64,000 nt of DNA from Streptomyces sp. D2-8 (lineage in GTDB: Bacteria > Actinomycetota > Actinomycetes > Streptomycetales > Streptomycetaceae), in assembly GCF_023184515.1 (NCBI RefSeq), contig NZ_JAAHBP010000027.1:1-64000 (forward strand), read 5' to 3'. Position 1 is the stretch's first letter; each line of letters begins with the position of its first letter. Positions 15,433 to 23,863 of this stretch are shown in pieces. Below the pieces are notes generated by a model that was not told the origin of the DNA, searched no databases, and worked only from the letters and a program-made list of their open reading frames with translations. The translations under genes were made by a program, and so were the position numbers.

Positions 15433-15956
15433 GCGACCCGAAGATGAGCGACACGAGCATGAGTGACGTACGGGAGAACCTGACCTACGAGAAGTTCGGC
15501 GTCGCCGTGCGTGAGCTCGCGCAGGCCATCGCCGACGACGGCTACGAGCCCGACATAGTCCTCAGCATCGCCCGCGGCGGCGTCTTCGTGGCCGGCGGGC
15601 TCGCCTACGCCCTCGACTGCAAGAACATCCACCTGGTGAACGTGGAGTTCTACACCGGTGTGGGGACGACCCTCGAGATGCCCGTCATGCTCGCCCCCGT
15701 CCCCAACGTGATCGACTTCTCGCAGAAGAAGGTGCTGATCACCGACGACGTCGCCGACACCGGCAAGACGCTCAAGCTGGTGCGCGACTTCTGCCTCGAC
15801 ACCGTCGCCGAGGTGCGCAGCGCCGTCGTCTACGAGAAGTCGCAGTCGCTGGTCAAGTGCGAGTACGTGTGGAAGCGGACCGAGGACTGGATCAACTTCC
15901 CATGGAGTGTCGAAGCTCCCGTGGTGCGGCGGGCCGGCCAGGTGCTCGACGCCTGA
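15429..15956 (+). CDS. Phosphoribosyltransferase domain protein
   Basis: 175 aa. The type I PRTase signature VLITDDVADTGKTL (PRPP-binding loop) lies at about residue 105, with SIARGGVFVAGG at ~40. It resembles xanthine/hypoxanthine-type salvage transferases, but the substrate cannot be fixed from sequence. The GTG at 15429 overlaps the dcd stop, suggesting coupling in a nucleotide-metabolism pair; ATG 15444 or 15459 are alternatives. Confidence 0.85.
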   Translation: MSDPKMSDTSMSDVRENLTYEKFGVAVRELAQAIADDGYEPDIVLSIARGGVFVAGGLAYALDCKNIHLVNVEFYTGVGTTLEMPVMLAPVPNVIDFSQKKVLITDDVADTGKTLKLVRDFCLDTVAEVRSAVVYEKSQSLVKCEYVWKRTEDWINFPWSVEAPVVRRAGQVLDA

Positions 15957-15996
15957 CCCGCAGGACCACGACGCCTGACCCGCAGGAATCACAGAG

Positions 15997-16022
15997 AAGG
16001 GGCTCCCCGTGGGGAGCCCCTT
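15997..16022. terminator. Bidirectional terminator
   Basis: A 12-bp perfect stem, AAGGGGCTCCCC / GGGGAGCCCCTT, with a 2-base loop between two convergent genes. Confidence 0.85.
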
Positions 16023-16041
16023 GTCCGTGCCGTCCGGTCTC

Positions 16042-16974
16042 TCAGACCGTGCCGAGCTTCACGATCGACAGCAGTGCGATCAGCTGGATCGCCGACGCGC
16101 CGAGGGCCTTCGGCCAGGGCAGGTCGTGGGAACGGCCGACCATGAGGGTCAGCAGGGCGCCGCCCGCGACCCAGGTGGCCCAGCCCAGCAGCTGGACGAA
16201 CATCGCGTCGCCGCCCGCGAACATCGCGAAGACCAGGCGGGGCGCGTCCGTGAGGGACATGATCAGCATGGACAGGCCGACCGTGGGCTGCCAGGCACCG
16301 TCACCGCCGAGCTGGCGGGCCAGGGTGTGGGTGACCACGCCCAGGACGAACGCGCTCAGCACCATCGCGACGGCCGTCGTCAGGACGATCGGGACCGCGT
16401 TCGACAGTGTGGCGTTTATCGCATCCTTGCGGGCGCCGTCGAAGCCGAAGACGGCGAGCAGGCCGTAGAGGAACGTGACGATGAGAGCCGGGCCCCACAT
16501 CGAGTAGTCCCGCATCTGAAGGAACGTCTGGTTGGGGGCGAGGACGATCCCCCGGAGCAGGGCCTTCCAGTGCAGGCGCGGGCCGACCGGGCCGGACGGC
16601 GCGGCCGCCGAGCCGGCGCGGTAGGTGTCGCCCTGGGTGTAAGGGTCCTCGCCGACCGAGAAGGCCTGGGTGTGGCCCGGGTTGTTCGCCGCGTACGGGT
16701 CGGGCGGACCCTGCGGGCCGGGCGGGTACGCGCCGTCGCCGAAGTACTCCGGCTCGCCCTGGCCGCCGTAGCCCCCGCCGTGCGCGGCGTTCGGCTGCGG
16801 CCACGTGGGGCCGCCGCCGTTGCCGTACGGCTGCGGCGCCTGCGGGTACGGCTGCGGCGCCTGCGGGTAGCCGTACGACGGCCCCTGCGGCGTCTGCTGC
16901 CCGTTCGGAGGGTTGTGCGGTCGCGTCTGAGGAGCGCCGTTGTTCCGGCCGCGTCCGATCCTGAATCCAGCCAC
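16042..16974 (-). CDS. YIP1 family membrane protein
   Basis: 310 aa. The first ~130 residues are disordered and rich in Pro, Gly, Gln and Tyr (repeated PQAPQPY). The C-terminal half has five or so hydrophobic segments in the YIP1/YIPF arrangement (ALIVTFLYGLLAVFGF, LTTAVAMVLSAFVLGVV, LLGWATWVAGGALLTLMVG). GTG 16974 begins the conserved AGFRIGRGR. It is an integral membrane protein of unknown function, common in Streptomyces. Confidence 0.75.
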   Translation of the reverse strand: MAGFRIGRGRNNGAPQTRPHNPPNGQQTPQGPSYGYPQAPQPYPQAPQPYGNGGGPTWPQPNAAHGGGYGGQGEPEYFGDGAYPPGPQGPPDPYAANNPGHTQAFSVGEDPYTQGDTYRAGSAAAPSGPVGPRLHWKALLRGIVLAPNQTFLQMRDYSMWGPALIVTFLYGLLAVFGFDGARKDAINATLSNAVPIVLTTAVAMVLSAFVLGVVTHTLARQLGGDGAWQPTVGLSMLIMSLTDAPRLVFAMFAGGDAMFVQLLGWATWVAGGALLTLMVGRSHDLPWPKALGASAIQLIALLSIVKLGTV

Positions 16975-17339
16975 GTCTTCGAACGTACCTGGTCCCCGGC
17001 GGTGGCGTGCCGGGCCCGGGCTTCCGGGCCCGGCTTTGCGGCCGAGCTGTGACATCCCTTAAGGGGCAGGGGCTTTGGGCGTCCGTGGGACGTCAGGGTT
17101 GGGCCGTACGGGCCTCGCCCCGGTCCCTGTTCCGTGGCGTGGGTCGGAGCACGTCCTGGCCCGGCCCCTCGGGTAGCCGGTCGTGGACATGTCGAGCGAA
17201 CCGGGTCAGTGCGGCCGGCCGCCGAGCCGCGCAGCACGGTTGACGCTGCCGGCGATCTCGGCTGTGCCGACGGTCAACGCCCTCCCCGTCCGGGTTGGGC
17301 CGACCCGGGGCGGCGTGCACCGGGCCGGCCCCGTGCACG
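16975..17339. other. Intergenic region with palindromes
   Basis: No credible gene here. It contains GTTGAC/GTCAAC arms (about 17239-17278), a hairpin CCGGGT-N7-ACCCGG (17290-17308) and a near-perfect 24-bp palindrome with GTGCAC ends (17315-17338). The last lies directly after the end of the minus-strand FG-GAP array and may be its terminator. Confidence 0.5.
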
Positions 17340-17979
17340 TCAGTCGGGAAGCGACCCGCCGAGCTCCGGCAGGATGATCGCGCCGGTCTTCGTCGGGACC
17401 GTGCTCGTGCCGCGCATGAGCAGCGCGCCGCTCGCCGCGCCGACGGCCAGGTCCGCCTTGCCGTCGGCGGTCAGGTCGCGCAGCCGGACGGTGTAGCCGA
17501 AGGCGGTGTGGGAGTCGGCCGCGCCCAGCACCGTCTGCGCGATCCACGAGGAACGCGCGCCACTGAGGCCGCCGGAGCCGCCGCGGAAGACGTGGACGCC
17601 GCCTTGGTCCTGGTCGCCTGCGACGTCCTCGTGCGGGACGCCGACCGCGAGGTCCGCGTAGCCGTCGCCGTTGGTGTCGGCGGCCGAGATCGCGTAGCCG
17701 AAGTTGTCGTCGGCCTCGGGGGTGCCGGAGACGCCGGAGGTGGCCTGGGTGAGGGTGACCGACGTGCCCGGGCCCGACGCCGTGCCGCGCCAGATGGTGA
17801 CCGCGCCCTTGCCGTTGTCCTTGTCGGGCACGCCGAGGGCGATGTCGCCGTGGCCGTTCTTGTCGAAGTCGCCGATGACCGGGCTCGGGTAGAGGCCCTG
17901 CTGCCGGTCGCTGAGGGTCTTGGACGCGCCCGAGGAGAGGCCGGAGGAGGTGCCCTTCTTCGGCCGGAAGCGGTGGTGG
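17340..17979 (-). pseudogene. C-terminal remnant of an FG-GAP repeat protein
   Basis: About 210 codons encode three FG-GAP beta-propeller blades, e.g. VIGDFDKNGHGDIALG and AADTNGDGYADLAVGVP with DxNxDG calcium loops, and a normal C-terminal end, but no start codon or signal peptide. The fragment starts immediately after the stop of the upstream intact paralogue and in a different frame. It looks like the tail of a third array member left by unequal recombination. Confidence 0.75.
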
Positions 17980-19404
17980 TCAGGAGTTGAGTGCGGTCCC
18001 GTAGCCCGGGGCGCCGGCCGTCGAGATGCCCGTCGTGCCCGGTCCGAAGCTCGTCGAGCCGGAGGTCGTGAGGCCGGTCGCCGTGGCGCGCAGGGACCAG
18101 ACGGCGCCGTCGCCGGCGTTCTCGCCCGGCGCGGAGACGGACAGGTCGGCGCGGCGGTCGCCGGTGTGGTCGGTGAGCGTGACGCGCTGGCCGAAGCGGT
18201 CGCCCTGCTCCGAGGCGCCGGGCACACCGGCGGTGTTCTGGCTGTACGACATGGCGCCCTTGGTGGTGAGGCCGGACGCCGAGCCGTACAGCACGGTGAC
18301 GGCACCGGCGGAGCTGTTCTCGCCCGCGGTGCCGATCGCCAGGTCGGCGTGGCCGTCGCCGTTGATGTCGCCGAGCGAGACGCCGCTGCCGAAGCGGTCG
18401 CCCTTCTCGGAGGCGCCGGGCACACCGGCGGTGTCCTGGGTGAGGACGAGCGGGGCGCGGTCCGGGTCCGGGCCCTCCGGGCCGCCGTAGACGACGCTGA
18501 CCTTGCCGCCGAGCGCGCCCGCCGGGTCGGCCGACGTCTCCCGGTCGTTGCCCACGGCGATGTCGTCGTGGCCGTCGCCGTCGATGTCCCCGACGGCGGA
18601 GACGTAGCCGGCGGGCAGCTTCCGCAGCCAGTCGCTGTAGTTGCCGATCTTCATGTCGGCCAGGGCGGTCGTCGCGTCGTCGGTGTGCGCGGCGCGGCCG
18701 TGCAGGACCACCCGGGGGTGGCCGTCGCCGGTGATGTCGCCGGCGGACAGGTGGGTGACGCCGTAGGAGGAGGCCCACCAGTCGTTGCGCGAGCCCGAGC
18801 CGCCGTTGGAGGCGCTCGTCCTGGTGATCGGGCCGCTCACCAGGGAGAGGGTGACCGGCCCTGTGGAGCCGACGGCGACGTCGGTGTCGCCGTCGCCGTC
18901 GAAGTCGCCGGCGGCGAGGGTCTGGCCGTAGCGGTCGTAGTCGGTGCTGAAGAAGCTGAACAGCGAACGGGCGCCGGACAGGCCGGAGGCGCCGCCCCAG
19001 ACGATGGTGACGGTGCCGTCGTTGTTGTCGCTGCCGTCCTCGCCGGGTGTGCCGATCAGCAGGTCGGCGTAGCCGTCGGTGTTCAGGTCGGCGGAGGCGA
19101 GCGCGGCGCCGAACGCGTCGTCGGCCTCGGCGGCGCCCGGCATGCCGGCGGTGTTCTGGGTGAGGAGTGTGCGCGTGGCGCTCTTCGGTCCGCTCGTGCT
19201 GCCGTAGACGACGGTCACGGCGCCCGCCTTCGCCTGCCCGGCGACCGTGGCGCCCGGCGCGCCGATCGCGAGGTCGGTGCGGCCGTCGCCGTTGAAGTCG
19301 TAGGGGGCGGCGGCCGTCGCGGCGTGCGCGGCGGGGGCGGAGAGGGTGAGGGCGAGCGGGGTCAGGGTCGCCGCGAGGACGGCGGCGGTGATACGGGTGC
19401 GCAT
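17980..19404 (-). CDS. Secreted FG-GAP repeat (integrin-like beta-propeller) protein
   Basis: 474 aa. A Sec signal peptide (MRTRITAAVLAATLTPLALT, cleavage after AHA) is followed by about seven FG-GAP repeats, each with a calcium loop such as DFNGDGRTD, DLNTDGYAD and DINGDGHAD. Predicted to fold as an extracellular beta-propeller; such Streptomyces proteins have no defined enzymatic role and may bind surfaces or ligands. It is 35 bp downstream of a paralogue transcribed the same way. The end GYGTALNS abuts the remnant of another copy, so its C-terminus might have been swapped. Confidence 0.85.
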   Translation of the reverse strand: MRTRITAAVLAATLTPLALTLSAPAAHAATAAAPYDFNGDGRTDLAIGAPGATVAGQAKAGAVTVVYGSTSGPKSATRTLLTQNTAGMPGAAEADDAFGAALASADLNTDGYADLLIGTPGEDGSDNNDGTVTIVWGGASGLSGARSLFSFFSTDYDRYGQTLAAGDFDGDGDTDVAVGSTGPVTLSLVSGPITRTSASNGGSGSRNDWWASSYGVTHLSAGDITGDGHPRVVLHGRAAHTDDATTALADMKIGNYSDWLRKLPAGYVSAVGDIDGDGHDDIAVGNDRETSADPAGALGGKVSVVYGGPEGPDPDRAPLVLTQDTAGVPGASEKGDRFGSGVSLGDINGDGHADLAIGTAGENSSAGAVTVLYGSASGLTTKGAMSYSQNTAGVPGASEQGDRFGQRVTLTDHTGDRRADLSVSAPGENAGDGAVWSLRATATGLTTSGSTSFGPGTTGISTAGAPGYGTALNS

Positions 19405-19439
19405 GGCGGTGGGTGCCTCACTGGAGGTTCGACGGGGCG

Positions 19440-20843
19440 TCACTGGGCGAGGACCGAGCCGAGGTAGGCGCCGCCCTTGAGGGAGACGGCGGTGGTGGTG
19501 ATGCCCTGCGCGCCGCTCGTGGTCAGGCCGGAGGCGGAGCCGCGCAGGGTCCACAGGCCGCCCGTGGAGTTCTCGCCGTCGACACCGACGACGAGGTCCG
19601 CCTTGCCGTCCTTGGTCACGTCGGTCAGATCGACCGCCGACCCGAAGCGGTCCCGGGCCTCGGCGGAGCCGGGCACCCCGGCGGTGTTCTGGGTGTACGA
19701 CTTCACGCCGGTGGTCTTCAGGCCGGAGGCGGAGCCGAACAGCACGGTCACCGAGCCCGCGTCCCGCGCCGAGCCGATGTCCTCGCCCGGGGCGGAGACG
19801 ACGACGTCGGCGTACCCGTCGCCGTTGATGTCGCCGGTGCTCACCGCCGAGCCGAAACCGTCCCCGGCCTCGCCCGCGCCGGGCACGCCCGTGGTGTCCT
19901 GGTGGACGACGGTCGGCTGCTGCGCCGGGTCGGGGCCGTTCGGGCCGCCGTACCAGACGGTGATCTGGCCGCCCTTGTGGCCGCCGGGCTTGAGGTCGTA
20001 CGGGTCCCCGTGGTCGCCGAGGACGAGGTCGCCGTAGCCGTCGCGGTTGATGTCGCCGATGGAACCGGGGTAGCCGTCGGCGTTCGGCAGATCGGCCATC
20101 TTGTACGTCGTGCCGGTCCAGCGGAAGTAGTCGATCTGGCCGCCGGTGTCTCCGTCCACGTTGAACGGGTAGACGCGCTCGGCTGCGCCGTCGCCGGTGA
20201 GGTCGCCGGCGATCACCTCGAACGTGGTGCCGAGCTCGCCGACGCGGGTGTGGGTCAGCGGGCCGCCGGTGCGGGTGAAGGGGCCCTGGTAGAGGCGGGT
20301 GTGGCTCTGGCCGGTGAGCGTGACGTCGGTGTCGCCGTCGCCGTCGAAGTCGCCGGTGGCGATGCCCCGGGAGAAGCCGCCGTACTCGGAGAGCGTGGTC
20401 GGCTGCGGCAGGCCCTTGCCGCTGGTCAGTCCCGACTTGCTGCCCCACAGGACGGTGCCGGAGCCGACGCCGTCCCGGTCACCGATGCTCTCGTTGCTCG
20501 CGCCGACGACGAGGTCGGAGTAGCCGTCCCGGTCCAGGTCGCCGGTGGCCAGGGAGGAGCCGAACAGGTCGCCCGGCTCGGCGGTGCCGGGCACGCCCGG
20601 GGAGTTCTGGGTGATGACGGCCCTGCGGGTGGCGGAGACACCGGACGCCGAGCCGTACAGCACGACGACGGCACCGGCGCAGGAGGCCGAGCCGACGGTG
20701 GTGCAGGCGGCGCCGGCCGCGATGTCCCGGTATCCGTCGCCGTTGAAGTCCCCGGCGAGACCGGAAGGGGCGGCGGTGGCGGGGGTGGTGGTGAGCAGGC
20801 CGGTGGTGAGCGTGGCGGCCAGCAGGAGGGTGCGCTTGCGCAA
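19440..20843 (-). CDS. Secreted FG-GAP repeat (integrin-like beta-propeller) protein
   Basis: 467 aa with a signal peptide (MRKRTLLLAATLTTGLLTTT, cleavage near ATA-AP) and seven or so FG-GAP blades with calcium loops DFNGDGYRD, DLDRDGYSD, DFDGDGDTD, DINRDGYGD and DINGDGYAD. Closely similar to the next gene downstream, so the pair arose by tandem duplication. Extracellular; ligand unknown. A 38-bp tandem repeat array lies upstream in place of an ordinary promoter region. Confidence 0.87.
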   Translation of the reverse strand: MRKRTLLLAATLTTGLLTTTPATAAPSGLAGDFNGDGYRDIAAGAACTTVGSASCAGAVVVLYGSASGVSATRRAVITQNSPGVPGTAEPGDLFGSSLATGDLDRDGYSDLVVGASNESIGDRDGVGSGTVLWGSKSGLTSGKGLPQPTTLSEYGGFSRGIATGDFDGDGDTDVTLTGQSHTRLYQGPFTRTGGPLTHTRVGELGTTFEVIAGDLTGDGAAERVYPFNVDGDTGGQIDYFRWTGTTYKMADLPNADGYPGSIGDINRDGYGDLVLGDHGDPYDLKPGGHKGGQITVWYGGPNGPDPAQQPTVVHQDTTGVPGAGEAGDGFGSAVSTGDINGDGYADVVVSAPGEDIGSARDAGSVTVLFGSASGLKTTGVKSYTQNTAGVPGSAEARDRFGSAVDLTDVTKDGKADLVVGVDGENSTGGLWTLRGSASGLTTSGAQGITTTAVSLKGGAYLGSVLAQ

Positions 20844-20900
20844 GGTGGGGCTCCGGGTGGGGAAGGGGCCGGACCTGGAAGGCCCGGTCCCGAAGGGGGA

Positions 20901-21028
20901 TGCGGGGTGGCTCCGCCGGCGCGGGTGGCTGGGGCGGTGCGGGGTGGCTGCGCCGGGCGCGGGTGGCTCGGCCTGTGTGGGGTGGCTGCGCCGGGCGCGG
21001 GCGGATCGGCCTGTGCGGGGTGGCTCAG
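20901..21028. repeat. Tandem repeat, 3.4 copies of a ~38-bp unit
   Basis: Copies at 20901-20937, 20938-20975, 20976-21013 and a partial 21014-21028. Each begins TGCGGGGTGGCT (the third with TGTGG) and continues CGCCGG-CGCGGG. The last partial copy supplies the stop codon of the truncated FG-GAP gene at 21025. Confidence 0.85.
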
Positions 21029-21228
21029 TCGCCGATGCCGTCGCCGTTGAAGTCGGCCCGCGGGGCGTGCGTGCCGTCCGCGGCCGTCGCCGTGCCGGCC
21101 GTGGCCGAGAGCAGCGTGCCGGTCAGGGCGGCCGCGGCCGCCCCCGCCAGGGCGAGCCGCAGGCGGGGGCGGCGGGACGGGTGAGCGGGTGCGTGACGGC
21201 GCCCCGAGGGGCGCTCGTGCTGCTGCAT
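21025..21228 (-). pseudogene. Truncated FG-GAP protein (signal peptide plus one calcium loop)
   Basis: 67 codons encode a basic N-terminus, a signal peptide (LRLALAGAAAAALTGTLL) and the first calcium loop DFNGDGIGD, then stop where family members continue with LA. The stop lies in the edge of the 38-bp repeat array. Either a degraded first member of the FG-GAP array or a very short exported peptide; I favour the former. Confidence 0.65.
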
Positions 21229-21494
21229 GCGGGGTCTCCTGCTGCATGCGGGGGATGCCTGGCGGACATCCACAGTCGATGGAGGGCCGGACTGTCCGTG
21301 TTCGCTGGGAGTTGTCCGGGCGTTCACGGGTGGTCGGCGATCAAGAGACCCGCGGAGGGACGTAAGGGTTGTACGTGAGTTCGGTTGGTCTGCGGGGCTG
21401 CGGGGAGTGTGCGGCACTCGGCACGCAGAGCAGCCCGGTCTCGTCGGTCAGCCCGCGCGCCCGGAGCTGCCGGCCGATGGTCGGGGAGAAGCCG

Positions 21495-21719
21495 TCATGG
21501 CTGCCGCCGGACCCGGTAGCGCAGGTGCAGCACCCGGTCGCCCCGGATCACGACGTGCGGGTCCTCGAGCAGGCGCCGGGCGTCGACAGACCCGAAGTAC
21601 CACTTGCCCGAGCCGAAGACGACCGGCACCACGTCCATCGCGACCTCGTCGACCAGGCCGAGCGCGAGCGCCCGCCCGCCGACGTCGCCCGCGGCCACGC
21701 CGATGTCACGGTCCTCGGC
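21495..21719 (-). pseudogene. C-terminal fragment of a dihydrofolate-reductase-family (RibD C-terminal-like) protein
   Basis: About 75 codons reading AEDRDIGVAAGDVGG, then ALALGLVDEVAMDVVPVVFG and VHLRYRV-type ending (HLRYRVRRQP) match the C-terminal half of RibD-C/DHFR-like reductases common in actinobacteria. The N-terminal half, with the nucleotide-binding start, is absent; the plus-strand secreted-protein gene begins just beyond. A decayed remnant. Confidence 0.65.
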
Positions 21720-21784
21720 AGAAACTCACGCGACCCTCGTCAAAACCGTGCGATAGAAAGGGCGTTCGGTCGTAGGGCACGGCC

Positions 21785-23137
21785 TTGACGCATCCCTGTG
21801 GGGGGACCTTGTTCAGAACCCGGGCGGCTTCGGCCGCCATCGGTGTCGTGGCACTACTGGTGACCGGTACTCCGGCCGCGAACGCCGCGGAGGCGCAGGC
21901 CCCTGACGTCCGGTGGGCGCACAGCGCCTCCGGCGATCTCGGCACCCTGGAAGTCGGCATCAGCTCCGACAGCGCCATCACGGGAATCCGGGCCCATATC
22001 GTCTCCGCCGCCACGCAGCAGGAGGTCGCCGTCGTGGAGTACGAGGCGTTCGGCCTCGCCTCCGGCACGGCGGACAACGGTGTGTGGCGTACGAAGCAGC
22101 CTCTCGACCTTGCCCACCTGGGTCGCTACGACGTCCGCGTCGAGGCCACGGACGCCGACGGCGACCGCACCGTCGACAACTCCGCGGGCACCCTCGCCTA
22201 TTACGTCGCGGCGGTGTTCGAGGGCGTACGTCCCGACCGCACGGAGATCGACACCGACCACCGCCAGGTTCGCGTCGACGGCACCCTGAAGGGGCGCTGG
22301 CCGGCGACCCGCGAGCTGAAGCCCCTGGCGGATCACCGGGTGGACCTGGACGTGGACTACTGGACGGAGAACACCGTCCGCACCGACGTGGAGGGTCACT
22401 TCTCCGGCACGGTCACCGTGAACGACGCGGTGTCGGTCCAGGCCGTCTACCGGCACGACAACGCCAACCCGTACGTGCTGTACGGCGAGTCCGAGTCGAC
22501 GCAGATCGACATCCGTCAGGTGGTCACGCGCTGGACCTTCCAGGCCCCGGCGGAAGCCCGGACGATCGACTTCGGAGACGAGGTCGCCGTCACGGCCACG
22601 CTGGAGCGCGAGACTCCGCAGGGCTGGGTCCCCTTCGAGGGCCAGAGCGGTGGCGTCCTCTACGAGGCCTCCTCCGGCGGCAACTGGACCAGCGTCGGCT
22701 ACTTCACCACCGGTGCGGACGGCAAGGCCGCGGCCTTCACCCACACCCCGGGGGAGACCGGCACCTTCCGCATGGCCTCGCACAGCGACGACCCGTTCAT
22801 CGCCTCGGCCTCCGCGAACAGCGCCGAGATCACCGTCCTGCGCGCCTCGTTGTTCACCTCGTTCTCGGCCACCCGCACGCAGGACCGCGGCGTGCACGTC
22901 GAGGGCTCGATGGACTTCCCCGACAACTGGACGCCCGCGGACATCCCGGTACACATCCAGTACTCGCGAGACGGCAAGCGGTGGACGGACCTGCTGACGA
23001 CCCAGGCCGGGGCCGGTGACGGGCACGCCTTCTCGGCGGACATCGCCGATGCGCGGGCGGGTTACTTCCGTGCGCACTTCGACAAGACGGAGTCGTTCCG
23101 CGCGGCGACGTCGGAGGTCGTGAGGGTAAGCCGCTGA
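21785..23137 (+). CDS. Secreted protein, beta-rich, unknown function
   Basis: 450 aa. The N-terminus carries a signal peptide (AASAAIGVVALLVTGTPAAN, cleavage after ANA). The rest is polar with alternating beta-type stretches suggesting several Ig-like domains (LGTLEVGISSDSAITGIRAH; RTIDFGDEVAVTATLERETP). No catalytic motif seen. Start codons are weak: TTG 21785 after TAGGGC, or TTG 21809 immediately after a G run; either retains the signal peptide. Likely extracellular. A terminator follows directly. Confidence 0.7.
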   Translation: MTHPCGGTLFRTRAASAAIGVVALLVTGTPAANAAEAQAPDVRWAHSASGDLGTLEVGISSDSAITGIRAHIVSAATQQEVAVVEYEAFGLASGTADNGVWRTKQPLDLAHLGRYDVRVEATDADGDRTVDNSAGTLAYYVAAVFEGVRPDRTEIDTDHRQVRVDGTLKGRWPATRELKPLADHRVDLDVDYWTENTVRTDVEGHFSGTVTVNDAVSVQAVYRHDNANPYVLYGESESTQIDIRQVVTRWTFQAPAEARTIDFGDEVAVTATLERETPQGWVPFEGQSGGVLYEASSGGNWTSVGYFTTGADGKAAAFTHTPGETGTFRMASHSDDPFIASASANSAEITVLRASLFTSFSATRTQDRGVHVEGSMDFPDNWTPADIPVHIQYSRDGKRWTDLLTTQAGAGDGHAFSADIADARAGYFRAHFDKTESFRAATSEVVRVSR

Positions 23138-23144
23138 GGCCCCT

Positions 23145-23174
23145 GGGGTGCCGCGCTCACTGCGCCGGCACCCC
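23145..23174 (+). terminator. Hairpin terminator after the secreted-protein gene
   Basis: GGGGTGCCG pairs with CGGCACCCC around an inner GCGC/GCGC, 8 bp after the stop codon. Downstream, 23175-23451 holds no supportable gene; a minus-strand frame ending at about 23340 (HDDADYRAVARHA) may be a remnant of a coding sequence. Confidence 0.65.
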
Positions 23175-23451
23175 CCTTCGGCTGCTGTATGCCGCCGGTG
23201 CTGCTTGCTCAAGGCCTTTCGGTGACCGGCACCGGGAGGTTCGCCTTGCGCGTGCCCCAATGGGTGGTACGGGCCTGGGTGAGGGCCCAGTGACGACGCG
23301 GGCCGTCCTTCTCGCCTGACGCAGGCTCGGCGGAATCTCTCAGGCGATGTCGTGGACGTTGTGCTCGGTCAGGTCGGATGCGTGCCGAGCTACGGCACGG
23401 TAGTCGGCATCGTCGTGGCCCCCAGACCCGAGCGCGCAACAATGCCTTCGC

Positions 23452-23718
23452 CTACGCTCCCTCGTCCGAGTCCGATGGCGTCTCGGGGCGCTCCGCGACG
23501 AACGACCCCAGACCGACCTCTGCCCGGACGAGTCCTTCCGCCTTGAGGTGAGTCAAGGCCTTCTGCGCTGTCGAGGCGGCGATGCCGAACTCGGTGGACA
23601 GTTCGACGACGGACGGCACCCGACTGCCCACGGGATACGACCCGTCGGCGATGCGATCGGCGATGACTGCTGCTACCTGCCGCCAGACGGGGCGGGTGCG
23701 ATCAAGCTCGGGACTCAT
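23452..23718 (-). CDS. Short GntR-family DNA-binding protein (winged helix only)
   Basis: 88 aa consisting almost only of the GntR winged helix: RPVWRQVAAVIADRIADGSY, then VPSVVELSTEFGIAASTAQK and wing GLVRAEVGLGSFV. There is no UTRA or FCD effector domain, as in many small Streptomyces GntR (YtrA-like) proteins. The frame extends upstream but conservation begins at ATG 23718. Three overlapping palindromes (GCRGTAGAYYGC type) 20-60 bp upstream are likely autoregulatory operators that could also act on the divergent gene at 23864. Confidence 0.8.
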   Translation of the reverse strand: MSPELDRTRPVWRQVAAVIADRIADGSYPVGSRVPSVVELSTEFGIAASTAQKALTHLKAEGLVRAEVGLGSFVAERPETPSDSDEGA

Positions 23719-23738
23719 GCAGTGGACGCTAAAACTCT

Positions 23739-23778
23739 GCGGTAGACCGCGCGACCGCAGTAGACTGCGGTAGACCGC
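23739..23778. promoter_or_regulatory. Three tandem/overlapping operators
   Basis: GCGGTAGACCGC (23739-23750), GCAGTAGACTGC (23757-23768) and GCGGTAGACCGC (23767-23778). Each is a palindrome of 5-bp arms around AG, the second and third overlapping by two bases. Located between a GntR gene and a divergent transcription unit. Confidence 0.75.
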
Positions 23779-23863
23779 GATGGATGTGGAACGCAGAAAC
23801 CCCCGCGACGGGTGGAGCCGTCCGGGGGCGTGGCCACCAGCGAAGCCGAACGGAGCTGATGAC

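Noticed and set aside
14457..15956. 499-codon frame covering dcd and the phosphoribosyltransferase
   Set aside because: Only the last ~175 codons carry phosphoribosyltransferase motifs; the upstream part is a shadow of dcd in another frame.
17980..20448. 822-codon minus-strand frame joining both FG-GAP genes
   Set aside because: Its first ~340 residues are an Arg/His-rich out-of-frame reading of the upstream FG-GAP gene. The real gene begins at 19404 with a signal peptide.
21785..21809. Choosing a single start for the secreted-protein gene
   Set aside because: Both TTG codons have imperfect ribosome sites; I kept the longer one but do not treat it as established.
23209..23442. 77-codon minus-strand ORF
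   Set aside because: Arg-rich composition, no start context or domain; the region shows at most a remnant in another frame.
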